In this document: positions 42,670 through 52,473 of the stretch, in pieces
Layout: every line of letters starts with the position of its first letter
Position numbering within the stretch: the first letter of the stretch is position 1
Assembly (NCBI GenBank): GCA_900756765.1
Contig: CAAELE010000001.1
Coordinates: 65,277 to 129,276, forward strand
Length of the DNA: 64,000 nucleotides
Source: an uncultured Collinsella sp.
Lineage (GTDB): Bacteria > Actinomycetota > Coriobacteriia > Coriobacteriales > Coriobacteriaceae
Direction: 5' to 3'
Program-made: the position numbers and the translations under genes
The notes under the pieces: generated by a model
Seen by the model: the letters and a program-made list of their open reading frames with translations, nothing else
Told to the model about the DNA's origin: nothing
Database searches by the model: none

Positions 42670-43635
42670 ATGCCTCAAAGCGCACACCCCCATCGAAAGC
42701 TCAAGATAGCCGGCATTGTTACGTTGGTAGTCGTTGTCGCGCTGCTGGGGTTTGCCGGCAACTTTTTGTTTGACTTTGCCCTGAACCCCCAAGCGCCGTA
42801 CACCATGAAGATGATGCAGTATAGCAAGAACGACAAAGAAGGTGAGCAGCCGGATGCCGAGGACACCGAGGCGCGGGCGTGGTTTAAAGAGAACCGCGAG
42901 AGCAGCAGCCTCACCGCAGATGACGGAACCGAGCTTGCCGCTTGGTATTTTGCTGCGTCGGAGAGCACGCACGACTACGCCGTCTGCCTGCATGGATATA
43001 CCAACGAGCCCATCGGTATGGCCCGATACGTCAAGCGATTCCACGACCGCGGCATGAACGTACTCGCACCCGCCGCCCGCGCCCACGAGCGCTCCGGCGG
43101 CGACTATATCGGCATGGGCTGGCCCGAGCGACTCGATGTCGTTGCATGGATTGGGCGGATCGTTCAGGCTGACCCCGAGGCGCGCATCCTGGTCTTTGGC
43201 GAGTCGATGGGTGCGGCAACCGCCATGAACGTCGCGGGGGAATCTCTGCCCGCAAACGTGAAATGCATTATCGAGGACTGCGGTTATACGAGTGTTTGGG
43301 ACGAGTTTTCTCTGCAGCTCAAGGACGTGTTCGGCCTGCCCAGCTTTCCCTTGCTCGATGTAGCAAACTTGGTGTGCAACGTGCGCGCGGGCTACGACTT
43401 TCATAAGGCGAGCAGTGTGGAGCAACTCAAACACGCGACGGTTCCCATGCTGTTTATCCACGGCGACCAGGACACCTTTGTGCCGTACAGTATGCTCGAC
43501 CAAAACTACGAGGCGTGCGCCAGCAAGGTCAAGCAAAAGCTCACCATCCATGGCGCCACCCACGCCAAGAGTGCGCAAGTTGACCCCGAGCTCTACTGGA
43601 ACACAGTCGACAACTTCCTCGACGAGTATTTTTAG
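42670..43635 (+). CDS. Membrane-anchored alpha/beta hydrolase
   Basis: A 321-residue protein. One N-terminal helix (IAGIVTLVVVVALLGFAGNF) anchors it with the catalytic domain outside. The hydrolase core has CLHGYTNEPIGMARY, nucleophile elbow GESMGA, acid in IHGDQDTFVPY and base in HAKSAQ. It matches the BAAT/Peptidase-S9-like or YqkD group. AAGGAG lies 9 nt upstream of the ATG. Two operator-like palindromes in front suggest control by a MarR- or TetR-type regulator not seen here. The substrate is unknown. Confidence 0.82.
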   Translation: MPQSAHPHRKLKIAGIVTLVVVVALLGFAGNFLFDFALNPQAPYTMKMMQYSKNDKEGEQPDAEDTEARAWFKENRESSSLTADDGTELAAWYFAASESTHDYAVCLHGYTNEPIGMARYVKRFHDRGMNVLAPAARAHERSGGDYIGMGWPERLDVVAWIGRIVQADPEARILVFGESMGAATAMNVAGESLPANVKCIIEDCGYTSVWDEFSLQLKDVFGLPSFPLLDVANLVCNVRAGYDFHKASSVEQLKHATVPMLFIHGDQDTFVPYSMLDQNYEACASKVKQKLTIHGATHAKSAQVDPELYWNTVDNFLDEYF

Positions 43636-43672
43636 GTAAAAAGCAACGTCTGGGGCTTTATCTGGCCCCCTA

Positions 43673-43804
43673 TTTTCGGAAGTATGCGGCAAAATCCGGA
43701 ACTGCCGACCAGACCGCAGTTTTACCAACAATTTATCAGGGGTTTTGTTGCCAAAAAATGTCGTGTGCTCGGCAGTCTCAGAATTTGCCGCATACTTTCG
43801 GAAA
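43673..43804. repeat. Long imperfect inverted repeat, about 36-bp arms
   Basis: Arms 43673-43708 and 43769-43804 share AGTATGCGGCAAA and ACTGCCGA blocks, about 80% paired overall. It lies between two converging genes. Confidence 0.75.
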
Positions 43805-43838
43805 GCCGCCCGTGGGCACTGTGCTCACGGGCGGCTTT
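43804..43838. terminator. Bidirectional terminator
   Basis: AAGCCGCCCGTG(A/G)...CACGGGCGGCTTTT, between converging genes at 42670 and 43887. Confidence 0.75.
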
Positions 43839-43886
43839 TGCTAACGTTGCGCTACAAAAGAGCTCGTTTTGTCCAATAGCTAGGCG

Positions 43887-45083
43887 CTATTTAACCTCGA
43901 TGAGCTCGTACTTGCTCGTGCCTAGGCCGATCTTCTCGGCATGCGCGATACACGCGCGCCAGTCGGTGTCGGGATGCGTGATGCAGAAGGGGTCCTTGGC
44001 CTGCTCGCCCTCCAGATGCTCGTGGTTATGCTCCATCTTGGCCGCGCTATCGGTGAGCTCGGTGTTGGGTAGCGGCTCGGATGCCATGACGGCATAGGCG
44101 CAGGCCTGATCGATAGCGACCGGGTCGAAGCTCGCGAACATGCCGATATCGTTGACGATAGGCGTGTCGTTTTCGGGATGGCAATCGCAGTTGGGGCTGA
44201 TATCCATGGCAAGCGAGATATGAAAGCTCGGGCGGCCGTCGACGACGGCCTTGGTGTACTCGGCGATCTTGCAGTTGAGTACATCGGCCGCGGCGTCATA
44301 GCCGGGCTTGATGCAGTCCTGGTTGCATGCCGCAATGCAGCGGCCGCAGCCCACGCAGCGGTCGTGGTCGATGGCAGCCACGTGCACCGTGCGAGTAGCG
44401 CCGTTGGCAAGCTCGCGCTCGCGGGTGTCGTCAAACGAGATAGCGTTGTGCGCGCAGATCTTTTCGCAGGCACGGCAGCCAACGCAGTGCTCGGTCGCGA
44501 CGTTCGGCTTGCCGGCGGCATGCTGCTCCATCTTGCCGGCGCGGCTGCCGCCTCCCATGCCCAGGTTCTTCATGGCGCCGCCAAAACCGGCCTGCTCATG
44601 GCCCTTAAAGTGGGTGAGGCTGATCACGATATCGGCGTCCATGAGTGCCTGACCGATCTTGGCCTCGTGCACGTACTCGCCGCCCTCGACCGGGACAAGT
44701 GCCTCGTCGGTACCCTTGAGGCCGTCGGCGATGATGATCTGGCAGCCCGTGGCATACGGGGTAAAGCCGTTCTGATAGGCGGTATCGATGTGCTCGAGTG
44801 CGTTTTTGCGGCTACCGACGTAGAGCGTATTGCAGTCGGTGAGGAAGGGCTTGCCGCCCAGCTCCTTCACGACATCCGCGACGGCGCGGGCGTAGTTGGG
44901 GCGCAAAAAGCTCAGGTTGCCCAACTCGCCAAAGTGAATCTTGATGGCGACGAACTTGTTCTCAAAGTCGATCTGCTCGATACCGGCGTGACGGATGAGG
45001 CGCTTGAGCTTGTCGAGCTGGCTCTCGCGAGCATGCGTGCGCAGGTTGGTGAAGTACACCTTAGCGGGTGCAGTTGCGGTCAT
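43887..45083 (-). CDS. DUF362 protein with two 4Fe-4S clusters
   Basis: A 398-residue protein. The DUF362 domain covers the first ~190 residues (KIHFGELGNLSFLRPNYARAV, SLTHFKGHEQAGFGGAMKNLGMG). Two ferredoxin motifs follow: CVGCRACEKICAHNAI and CVGCGRCIAACNQDC, giving two [4Fe-4S] clusters. The C-terminal part completes the DUF362 fold. There is no signal or membrane helix. It should carry electrons in an anaerobic redox pathway. No partner lies nearby, and it ends against the converging hydrolase gene. Confidence 0.82.
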   Translation of the reverse strand: MTATAPAKVYFTNLRTHARESQLDKLKRLIRHAGIEQIDFENKFVAIKIHFGELGNLSFLRPNYARAVADVVKELGGKPFLTDCNTLYVGSRKNALEHIDTAYQNGFTPYATGCQIIIADGLKGTDEALVPVEGGEYVHEAKIGQALMDADIVISLTHFKGHEQAGFGGAMKNLGMGGGSRAGKMEQHAAGKPNVATEHCVGCRACEKICAHNAISFDDTRERELANGATRTVHVAAIDHDRCVGCGRCIAACNQDCIKPGYDAAADVLNCKIAEYTKAVVDGRPSFHISLAMDISPNCDCHPENDTPIVNDIGMFASFDPVAIDQACAYAVMASEPLPNTELTDSAAKMEHNHEHLEGEQAKDPFCITHPDTDWRACIAHAEKIGLGTSKYELIEVK

Positions 45084-45169
45084 AGATATATCCCCTCGGT
45101 CTATATGGCGTTACAGACATAAGAGGATGGTACCAGTTAAAGCAGAGTTAAAGTCAAGCGCGACACCTT

Positions 45170-45193
45170 GTCATTGGGGACGTTCTTAACGAC
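45170..45193. repeat. Conserved-loop mini-hairpin overlapping the ABC permease stop
   Basis: GTCATT...AACGAC around GGGGACGTTCTT. The permease TAG stop (45193-45195) starts inside the element, as at 36698. Confidence 0.7.
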
Positions 45194-47859
45194 TACTCTT
45201 GGACTTTGAGGGCTTCGGCCAGGCTTACGCGCCTAATGGAACGCGTGTGCAGTAGCGCTACGACCAGGTAGGTTGCAAAGCCAATGCCCACACACGCCGC
45301 CATGGACCAAGCGGGCACGTAGATCTCGATATTGCCGTTGTAGGCGAGCAGCATGGAGCGGAAGATGGCCGCGAGAGAGCCAATAATGACCGGCAGGCTC
45401 AGCACGAGCGACGCCACCACGCACAGCGTGATCGAGCGGATGTACAGATGCGAGATCTCGCTATCGCGATAGCCAAAGACCTTCATGTAGCTAATCGACC
45501 GGGCACTATGGTCGATCACAGCCTTGGTCAGCAGGTACATAAACAGCAGGAAGATAAACACCGCGAGCCCGACCATCATGCCGATCATTTTGCTCATCAT
45601 GCCTATAAACTGGTCACCCACGGCGCGCATGTCGTCGGGCGTGGTGTCGCCGGCAAAGTAACGAGCATCGAGGTCGAGCTTCTCGTCGCTCACATAGCCG
45701 TTAAAGTAGGCGGCGTCGTTGTCGAACAGCTCGTTAAAGTCGTCGATACTCATATAGATATTCATGTCCGACTTTGAGCCCCAGGCACAGTCCTTGCCCG
45801 CATACTCAAGGGAATAATGCTTGCCCTCGTACTTGTCGCTGAGCGTGACCTTCTGGCCCTCGCTCCAGCCAAACTTATCGAGCAGACCGCCGCCAAAGAC
45901 GACGTGCCCATCGCCGACGTTGAGGTCTTTCCAATAGCGCGAATCGGGCGAGATGCCGTAGACGGAAATCGCCTCCTGCCCATTTCCGTCGCCGCGGTCG
46001 TATTGCAGCTGGTAAACGGCATATTTCTCGGCTTGCGCGATTGCGCCCGCGCCGTTGTCGGTCGTATTGACCGGGTGAATGTCGTCGTTGTCGGTGTCGA
46101 TCTTAGAGGCCTTGTCAATCAGGTCGATAGCCTCGTCGCGGTTGCAGCCAAGGGCACCGGCAAGGTCATCGAGGCGCGCATAAAGCGCATCCTTCTTGTC
46201 CTGGACCTTGGCAAGCGCGTCCTGCGCTGCGGTCAGGCTCTCGGCAGACGGAGATGCGGTCGCGGCATCGGCTGCCGCCTGTGCAGCATCGAATGCGTCG
46301 TCAAGCTCGTCATCGACATCCTGGGCGGCGGAAAGCAGCGCGCCGTCAACCGACTGCAAGCGCTCGAGTGCCGACCACTGCTCACGCTCCTCGGCAGTGC
46401 CCTCGAGCTCCAGCGGGGCCTTGAGCGTGTACTGGTGCTCGGCGACCAGGCTCGTCTCGAGGTTGTCCGCGTAGTGCGTCATCGTGGGCAGAATCGCCAG
46501 ACCAAAAAGCAGCAGCAGCGAGGCAAACGCAATGCCCACGAAGAGCGTGGCGAAGTTGCCCAGGTTGCGCAGGAAGATACGCAGGCGGAAGCGCGAGACA
46601 AAACCCATGCGCTCCGGCAGCTGCAAGCCGCGCTTGGTGCCCGATTTGCCGCTCGCCTCGTGACGAAGGAACTGCAACGGCGTCTTGCCCATTTTGCGAA
46701 GCAGGCCCACCAGCGTGATGAGGATGAGCGCGGCGGCGGGAACCACGGCGCACTTCACGAAGATCTCCCAGCTCCAGTACACCTGGAAGGGCGGCAGGCT
46801 GTACGAACCGTAATAGAGGCTGCGCATGGGCTCGGTAAAGAACACAACGCCGAGCGCGGTGCCCAAAAGCGCCGCGGCCACACCCACGATGGCGGGAAGC
46901 GCCAGGTAGTGAAGCACAATCTCGCGACGACGATAGCCGCTGGCGAGCAGCGTGCCGATGATGGCGCTTTCCTCCTCGATGGTGGCGTCGGTAAGAACCA
47001 CAAAGACAAACGCCATGATCACGATGATGATGTCGAGCAACGTCATCCACATCATGGAGTCGCCGTCCACGTCGTCGCGCGCATAGCCAATGCCCTGGTT
47101 GGAATCAGCATCGATGAGGTCATCCACGCGTGCATCGGCATCGGTCAGTGCCTCGACCATATCCTGCTCCGCATCGATGCGATCCGCGGTGGGGAGGTCG
47201 CGATCGGCAAAGGTGAAGGAGTAGGTGTAGGCAGGCGCGCCGCCGGCATCCTCGAGCGCGGCAAAGCCGGCGTCGGTGACCTCGGCCACGCCATAGGTGA
47301 TGGTGTTCACCGTAAAGTCCGAATTGTTGAGGAACAGCGCCTGGCTATCGGGCTGGGTCATGATGCCGCAGATGGTGTAGGTGCGGCCCTCAAGCTCGAC
47401 CTTATCGCCCACGGACAGGTCGTTGTTGGTGGCAAAGACACGGTCGATTGCCACCTCATCGTCCGTCTTGGGCTCCTTGCCCTCACAGTAGGACGCGATA
47501 TCGACCTTGGTGCGGTGCGCATAGGTGCGCAGTGTACGCTTGGTGCCGTCGTCGCCGGCGGTCTTTTTGATGATGGCGTCGATGGAGAAATTCTTGTAGA
47601 GCGTGACGCCGCCGACGTCGTCGGCCGCGTCCTCGGCTGCCTTGAGCTGGTCTTTGGTGGCCTCGAAGGAGGTGGTCACGCGGCCGTCCTCAATCGTGTA
47701 CGCATCGCGCATGTCGTCGATAAGGCAACCGATGGAATGCGCCGCGAGCAAAAAGCCCGAGGTAAGGGCGATGCTTCCGCACATAAGCAAAAAGATGCCC
47801 AGATACTTGCCGATATTGCGGCGCAGCTCGCGCGGGAGACGTTTTGTGAGAGGTGTCAT
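45193..47859 (-). CDS. ABC transporter permease, FtsX/MacB type
   Basis: An 888-residue membrane protein with a helix at the N-terminus (IGKYLGIFLLMCGSIALTSG), a large extracellular MacB-like domain (residues about 60-250), three helices around 280-410, a second extracellular segment with a coiled-coil stretch, and three more helices at the end. FtsX domains end each half. It pairs with the ATPase at 47868 (8-nt gap). Such transporters move peptides, lipids or antimicrobials outward or resist them. The start at 47859 is the first ATG after the ATPase stop. Confidence 0.87.
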   Translation of the reverse strand: MTPLTKRLPRELRRNIGKYLGIFLLMCGSIALTSGFLLAAHSIGCLIDDMRDAYTIEDGRVTTSFEATKDQLKAAEDAADDVGGVTLYKNFSIDAIIKKTAGDDGTKRTLRTYAHRTKVDIASYCEGKEPKTDDEVAIDRVFATNNDLSVGDKVELEGRTYTICGIMTQPDSQALFLNNSDFTVNTITYGVAEVTDAGFAALEDAGGAPAYTYSFTFADRDLPTADRIDAEQDMVEALTDADARVDDLIDADSNQGIGYARDDVDGDSMMWMTLLDIIIVIMAFVFVVLTDATIEEESAIIGTLLASGYRRREIVLHYLALPAIVGVAAALLGTALGVVFFTEPMRSLYYGSYSLPPFQVYWSWEIFVKCAVVPAAALILITLVGLLRKMGKTPLQFLRHEASGKSGTKRGLQLPERMGFVSRFRLRIFLRNLGNFATLFVGIAFASLLLLFGLAILPTMTHYADNLETSLVAEHQYTLKAPLELEGTAEEREQWSALERLQSVDGALLSAAQDVDDELDDAFDAAQAAADAATASPSAESLTAAQDALAKVQDKKDALYARLDDLAGALGCNRDEAIDLIDKASKIDTDNDDIHPVNTTDNGAGAIAQAEKYAVYQLQYDRGDGNGQEAISVYGISPDSRYWKDLNVGDGHVVFGGGLLDKFGWSEGQKVTLSDKYEGKHYSLEYAGKDCAWGSKSDMNIYMSIDDFNELFDNDAAYFNGYVSDEKLDLDARYFAGDTTPDDMRAVGDQFIGMMSKMIGMMVGLAVFIFLLFMYLLTKAVIDHSARSISYMKVFGYRDSEISHLYIRSITLCVVASLVLSLPVIIGSLAAIFRSMLLAYNGNIEIYVPAWSMAACVGIGFATYLVVALLHTRSIRRVSLAEALKVQE

Positions 47860-47867
47860 GGCGCCGC

Positions 47868-48581
<714 letters not shown>

Positions 48582-48672
48582 GGTATCCCCCATTGTTAAC
48601 CTCGTACTACTTTATGAACGTAATAGTAAACCTTGGCGAACTATTTTGGAGCGAGAGTGGGGATTTGTTTCA

Positions 48673-48943
48673 GACTAGTCATTGGGGACGTTCTTAAATG
48701 ACTAGTCGCAAGGGACACTCTTTCGCCACCCGGCAGTTGGGGGTACTCATTGGGGACAGACTTAAATGATTGAAACCACTCATTGGGGACGGACTTAAAT
48801 GAGTGCCTCGCCACCCAACAGCTGGGGACGTTCCTTTTCTGCCGGCAGATAGGGACAGTCCTTGCCAACGCGGCCGGCGAGCCGGCGAATCGGCAAAGAC
48901 TGTCCCCGATGACTAGTCGTTTAAGAACGTCCCCGATGACTAG
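48673..48943. repeat. Cluster of conserved-loop mini-hairpins
   Basis: Four copies within 270 bp: GACTAGTCATT/AATGACTAGTC (48673-48707, 11-bp stem), a weaker copy at 48745-48770, CACTCATT/AATGAGTG (48777-48805) and CTAGTC/GACTAG in the other orientation (48913-48943). The core GGGGACGNNCTTAAAT is shared. This fills the 366-bp gap between two ABC operons, with no gene seen. Confidence 0.8.
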
Positions 48944-48947
48944 GTGG

Positions 48948-50153
48948 CTAGGCGCGGGATTTGGCGCGTGCGAGGGCCAGGCCTACGGCGGCGATGGCCA
49001 CGGCAAAGAGTACCGTGACGCCCAGATCGCAGGCGATGTCGCCCAGCACGGCAGGCGTCAAATCCGAGGCAAGTGCCTTGCCGATCGCGTCGTTCACCCA
49101 ATATGTCGGCACAAAATGCGCCACGGTCTGCACGGCCGAGCCCATGAGCGACAGGGGCATCCAGGCTCCGCCCAAAAACGTCATGAGCATGCCAAGCAGG
49201 TTGCCCACACCGTTGAGCAGCTCCTCGCGCGCACCCAGGCTCGAAAGCGCGAAGCCAACGGCCAGCGGCGTGCACGCCAGGGCAAACGTCGCCGCCAGCG
49301 CTAGGCACACACGCCCCACGCCGACCTCGGCGACCGCGCCGGCAAAGCCCACGACGCCCATCATGCTCGACACAAGCCAGATGCAGACGGTGATCACGGC
49401 GGCGGCCGCAAACACGGCAAGCGAACGCTGGCGCTCGGAGATTGGGCCGGCATCCATACGACGCACGCGCTCGGGCTCGTTCATGCCCGAGAACACCAGC
49501 CCCACCGACACGATGACCGACGAGATAATCGCGTACGCACCAAAGTTGAAATACGACTCGAGCGTGGCGGCGGCTGTCGAGTCGACCTTGACCTGCTCGA
49601 TCTCGACCTCGGCACGCTCGACGGCCGCATGCTCGGCCGCCTTGGCAACATCGCCGTTGGGGGCAGCGGGCTCAAGCGCGGCCGCAGCGCCCGCAAGCGA
49701 GATCCAGCGCGAGGCCTCGGCAGACGAAAGCGCCGCCGCCATGGTGCCGGCACCGTAGGTCACATCGAGCTTGGGCAGAGACTCCCCCGCACGGGCGGCT
49801 GCAACGAGGTCGTCCTCAAACCCCTCCGGGATAAAGAACACGCAGTCGGCGCTACCCTTGGCGCTGTTGCTCTTGGAGAGCGCGTCCGCAAGATCGTACG
49901 TATCGTCGCCGATGCCCGTGACCAGCTCAAAACGCGAACCCAGATGCTTGGTAAGCGCACGCGAAAGGTCGCTGTCGTCGCGGTCGACCACGATCACGTT
50001 GGCATCGTAGGGCTTGTACTCGGTGAGCTGCGACGAGTTCCAGCTCACCGAGGCCGCGATGAATACGCCCATGAGCGAGATGAACACCGTATAGATGAGC
50101 AGGTAGAACGGGTGCGCCAGCGCCATACGAAGCGCGGTCTTAAAGGTGCTCAT
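48948..50153 (-). CDS. ABC-2 type exporter permease (second subunit)
   Basis: A 401-residue protein. One helix at residues 15-35, a large extracellular loop of about 190 residues (VDRDDSDLSRALTKHLG, FIPEGFEDDLVAAARAG) and five to six C-terminal helices are typical of ABC-2/YhgE-like permeases. The start at 50153 has GGAAGGAG upstream and overlaps the first permease gene by 14 nt. It should form a heterodimer with that permease, powered by the ATPase at 51337. Confidence 0.85.
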   Translation of the reverse strand: MSTFKTALRMALAHPFYLLIYTVFISLMGVFIAASVSWNSSQLTEYKPYDANVIVVDRDDSDLSRALTKHLGSRFELVTGIGDDTYDLADALSKSNSAKGSADCVFFIPEGFEDDLVAAARAGESLPKLDVTYGAGTMAAALSSAEASRWISLAGAAAALEPAAPNGDVAKAAEHAAVERAEVEIEQVKVDSTAAATLESYFNFGAYAIISSVIVSVGLVFSGMNEPERVRRMDAGPISERQRSLAVFAAAAVITVCIWLVSSMMGVVGFAGAVAEVGVGRVCLALAATFALACTPLAVGFALSSLGAREELLNGVGNLLGMLMTFLGGAWMPLSLMGSAVQTVAHFVPTYWVNDAIGKALASDLTPAVLGDIACDLGVTVLFAVAIAAVGLALARAKSRA

Positions 50154-51327
50154 AGCGGCTCCTTCCAAAGATCAGCGTGGCGGCGGCGACAAACACCAGG
50201 GCCATCAGGACGAGCGCGCCGGCGCGAACGGCAAAGGGGCCCAGGTCCTCAAAGAAATACAGGCGATTGAACATGTCGCAGATAAGCTTGACGGGGTTGA
50301 ACCAGCACTCGGCCGGGCAGGCGCGGGCGACGTCGTCGGCAAGCGCCATCGCCGGCTCGCCGTAGAGGCCGGCAAACAGGGCGCACGTGGTGGCGAAGCC
50401 CGTGAGGATGCCCGACTTGGACGCCTTGCCGCCCTTAACGGGAAGCGTGCCCACAAAGAGCCCCAGGCCCGTGGCGGCAAGCGCGGATGCAGCACCGCCC
50501 AGCAGGCACAGCCCCTCGCGCCCGCCAAAGTCGACGCCAACGACCAGGCGCACGTAGCCAATCGCGACCGCCATCGAGGCAAAGGAAACCAGCCACGAGC
50601 CGACAAAGATGCCGGTTAGCGACGCCGTCTTGGAAAGGCCACCCACGCAGCGGCGCGCGCCAAGGCCCGACAGATTGGGCTGCAGGTCGACGACGCTCAA
50701 GGCGGCAAACTCGGCAGACATCATCGCGACCAGACCAAAGAGCGCGTAGTAGTAAATGGTCGTGCCGTCGGGCGTGGTGCGCGTCAGGCTCACGCGACGG
50801 GTTCCGCCCTCGAGCGACAGGGCGCGCGCAACCGTCTCCGGATCGGCGAGCGCCGCCGGGTTGTCCTGGGCAATCTGGGACATGAGCTCGGCATTTTGTG
50901 TATACGAGCTTGCCACCGTCTCCAAAATGCTGCGGTCGGTGAGCACCGACGATGCACGTGAGCTGTCATAGCTCGAAAGCAGCGTGAGTTTGGGCGTGCC
51001 TTCGGCGTCGACCGTGTAAATGCCCGCGACTTCGCCGGCCTTGAGTGCACGGTTCGCATCGACCGCGTCGTCGCACTCGTGGATTTCGAGCAGCTGATCG
51101 TCGCCTTCCTTGGCAAGCGACGTTGCCGCATCCTTAAAGGTCGAGGCATCCCAGGCCTCATCCGCTACGACGGCCACCGGCACCGGGTCGACCTTGCCGT
51201 CAGAGCTCAGGTTCGCAAACATAAACATGAACATCGTGGAAAGCGCGATGGGAAAGAGAGCGCCCCAGGCCCACGTGCTCGGCCGGCGCAGCAGCGTCTT
51301 GACCGTGGTGATGATGGTGTTGAACAT
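50140..51327 (-). CDS. ABC-2 type exporter permease (first subunit)
   Basis: A 395-residue protein with the same plan as its neighbour: a helix near the N-terminus (WAWGALFPIALSTMFMFMF), a long extracellular loop with VVADEAWDASTFKDA and VAGIYTVDAEGTPKLTL, and six C-terminal helices. It starts 9 nt after the ATPase stop and overlaps the next permease gene. The trio forms one exporter. The substrate is unknown; the divergent two-component genes suggest it is induced by an external signal. Confidence 0.85.
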   Translation of the reverse strand: MFNTIITTVKTLLRRPSTWAWGALFPIALSTMFMFMFANLSSDGKVDPVPVAVVADEAWDASTFKDAATSLAKEGDDQLLEIHECDDAVDANRALKAGEVAGIYTVDAEGTPKLTLLSSYDSSRASSVLTDRSILETVASSYTQNAELMSQIAQDNPAALADPETVARALSLEGGTRRVSLTRTTPDGTTIYYYALFGLVAMMSAEFAALSVVDLQPNLSGLGARRCVGGLSKTASLTGIFVGSWLVSFASMAVAIGYVRLVVGVDFGGREGLCLLGGAASALAATGLGLFVGTLPVKGGKASKSGILTGFATTCALFAGLYGEPAMALADDVARACPAECWFNPVKLICDMFNRLYFFEDLGPFAVRAGALVLMALVFVAAATLIFGRSRYEHL

Positions 51328-51336
51328 GGCTGCCCC

Positions 51337-52275
51337 CTAGTCGCGCAGCTCGCGGCCGGTGATCTCGAGGAACACGTCATTGAGGGTCGGCGGCTCGCTC
51401 CACACGCGGCCGAGTGCCACGTCGGCGGCACGCAGCGTGTCGAGGATGTCGACCAGATTGTGCGGGCTCGCTTCGCAGGTGCAGACGAGCTCGCCGCCGG
51501 AAAGCTCAACCGAAAGCACGTGCTCGAGGGCGCGCAGCCGCTCGACTGTGGCGAGCTCGACGGCGCCGACCTCGACGGTCACGCGCTCGCCCATCTGAAT
51601 CATGCGCTTGAGCTCGTCGTTGGTGCCCTGCGCCAGCACGCGGCCGCCGTCCATGATCATGATGCGGCTGCAAATCTGCTCGACTTCCTCCATGTAATGG
51701 CTGGTATACACCACCGTGGCGCCCTCGTCGCGCAGGCGGCAGATCCCCTCCAGGATGGCGTTGCGGCTCTGCGGGTCGACCGCCACCGTGGGCTCGTCAA
51801 AAAAGATGAGCTCGGGCTTGTGCGCAATGCCGCAGGCGATGTTGAGGCGACGCGCCAGGCCGCCCGAGAGCTTGCCGGGGCGGAACTTGGTAAAGTCGCC
51901 CAGCCCGACAAAGTCGATCGCCTCGTCCACCAGCGCGCGGCGGCGCTTGCGGTCGCTAACGTAAAGGCTGCAGAAATAGTCGATGTTCTCGCGCACCGTG
52001 AGCTCGTCGAACACCGCAACTTGCTGCGGGACCACGCCAATGCGGCGCTTGAGGTCGTAGCGGGTGGGCGTCATGGGCTCGCCGAACAGCTCGATGGTGC
52101 CTTTGTCGTAGGCAAGCAGCTGCAGAATACAGTTGATGGACGTGGTTTTGCCCGAGCCGTTGGGGCCGAGCAGGCCAAAGATCTCGCCGGGGGCGATGCT
52201 CAGGTTAAAGTGGTCGAGCGCGATAAGATCGTCGTAGCGCTTGACGAGGTTTTCGACGTGGACGATGTCTGTCAT
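51337..52275 (-). CDS. ABC-2 exporter ATP-binding protein
   Basis: A 312-residue ATPase of the DrrA/CcmA-like class. Walker A GPNGSGKTT, signature LSGGLARRLNIACGIAH, Walker B LIFFDEPTVAVDP and switch His YTSHYMEEVEQI are seen. A C-terminal ~90-residue domain with beta strands follows. The start at 52275 follows GGAAGGG by 7 nt. It heads the exporter operon, and the divergent histidine kinase gene begins 198 bp away. Confidence 0.92.
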   Translation of the reverse strand: MTDIVHVENLVKRYDDLIALDHFNLSIAPGEIFGLLGPNGSGKTTSINCILQLLAYDKGTIELFGEPMTPTRYDLKRRIGVVPQQVAVFDELTVRENIDYFCSLYVSDRKRRRALVDEAIDFVGLGDFTKFRPGKLSGGLARRLNIACGIAHKPELIFFDEPTVAVDPQSRNAILEGICRLRDEGATVVYTSHYMEEVEQICSRIMIMDGGRVLAQGTNDELKRMIQMGERVTVEVGAVELATVERLRALEHVLSVELSGGELVCTCEASPHNLVDILDTLRAADVALGRVWSEPPTLNDVFLEITGRELRD

Positions 52276-52461
52276 GAGGCGGCCCTTCCGTTGATTGCGG
52301 CCCGGTACGATTGCATCATCGCAGGAGCCGCCGGCGCGCACCAGTGAGCTTTGTCACGAGTGCGGGGCTCGGTCGCGCGGCCTGCCGACGTCCCCGCTTT
52401 GCCGCACGGGAGGAATGTCACGGTTGCCCCGGGCAGCGCCTCCACCACGCGCGGCTTCGCG

Positions 52462-52467
52462 TACAAT
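52462..52467 (+). promoter_or_regulatory. -10 box giving a leaderless mRNA
   Basis: TACAAT ends 6 nt before the ATG at 52474, so transcription should begin at or next to the start codon. No ribosome site is seen. Confidence 0.55.
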
Positions 52468-52473
52468 ACCCGT

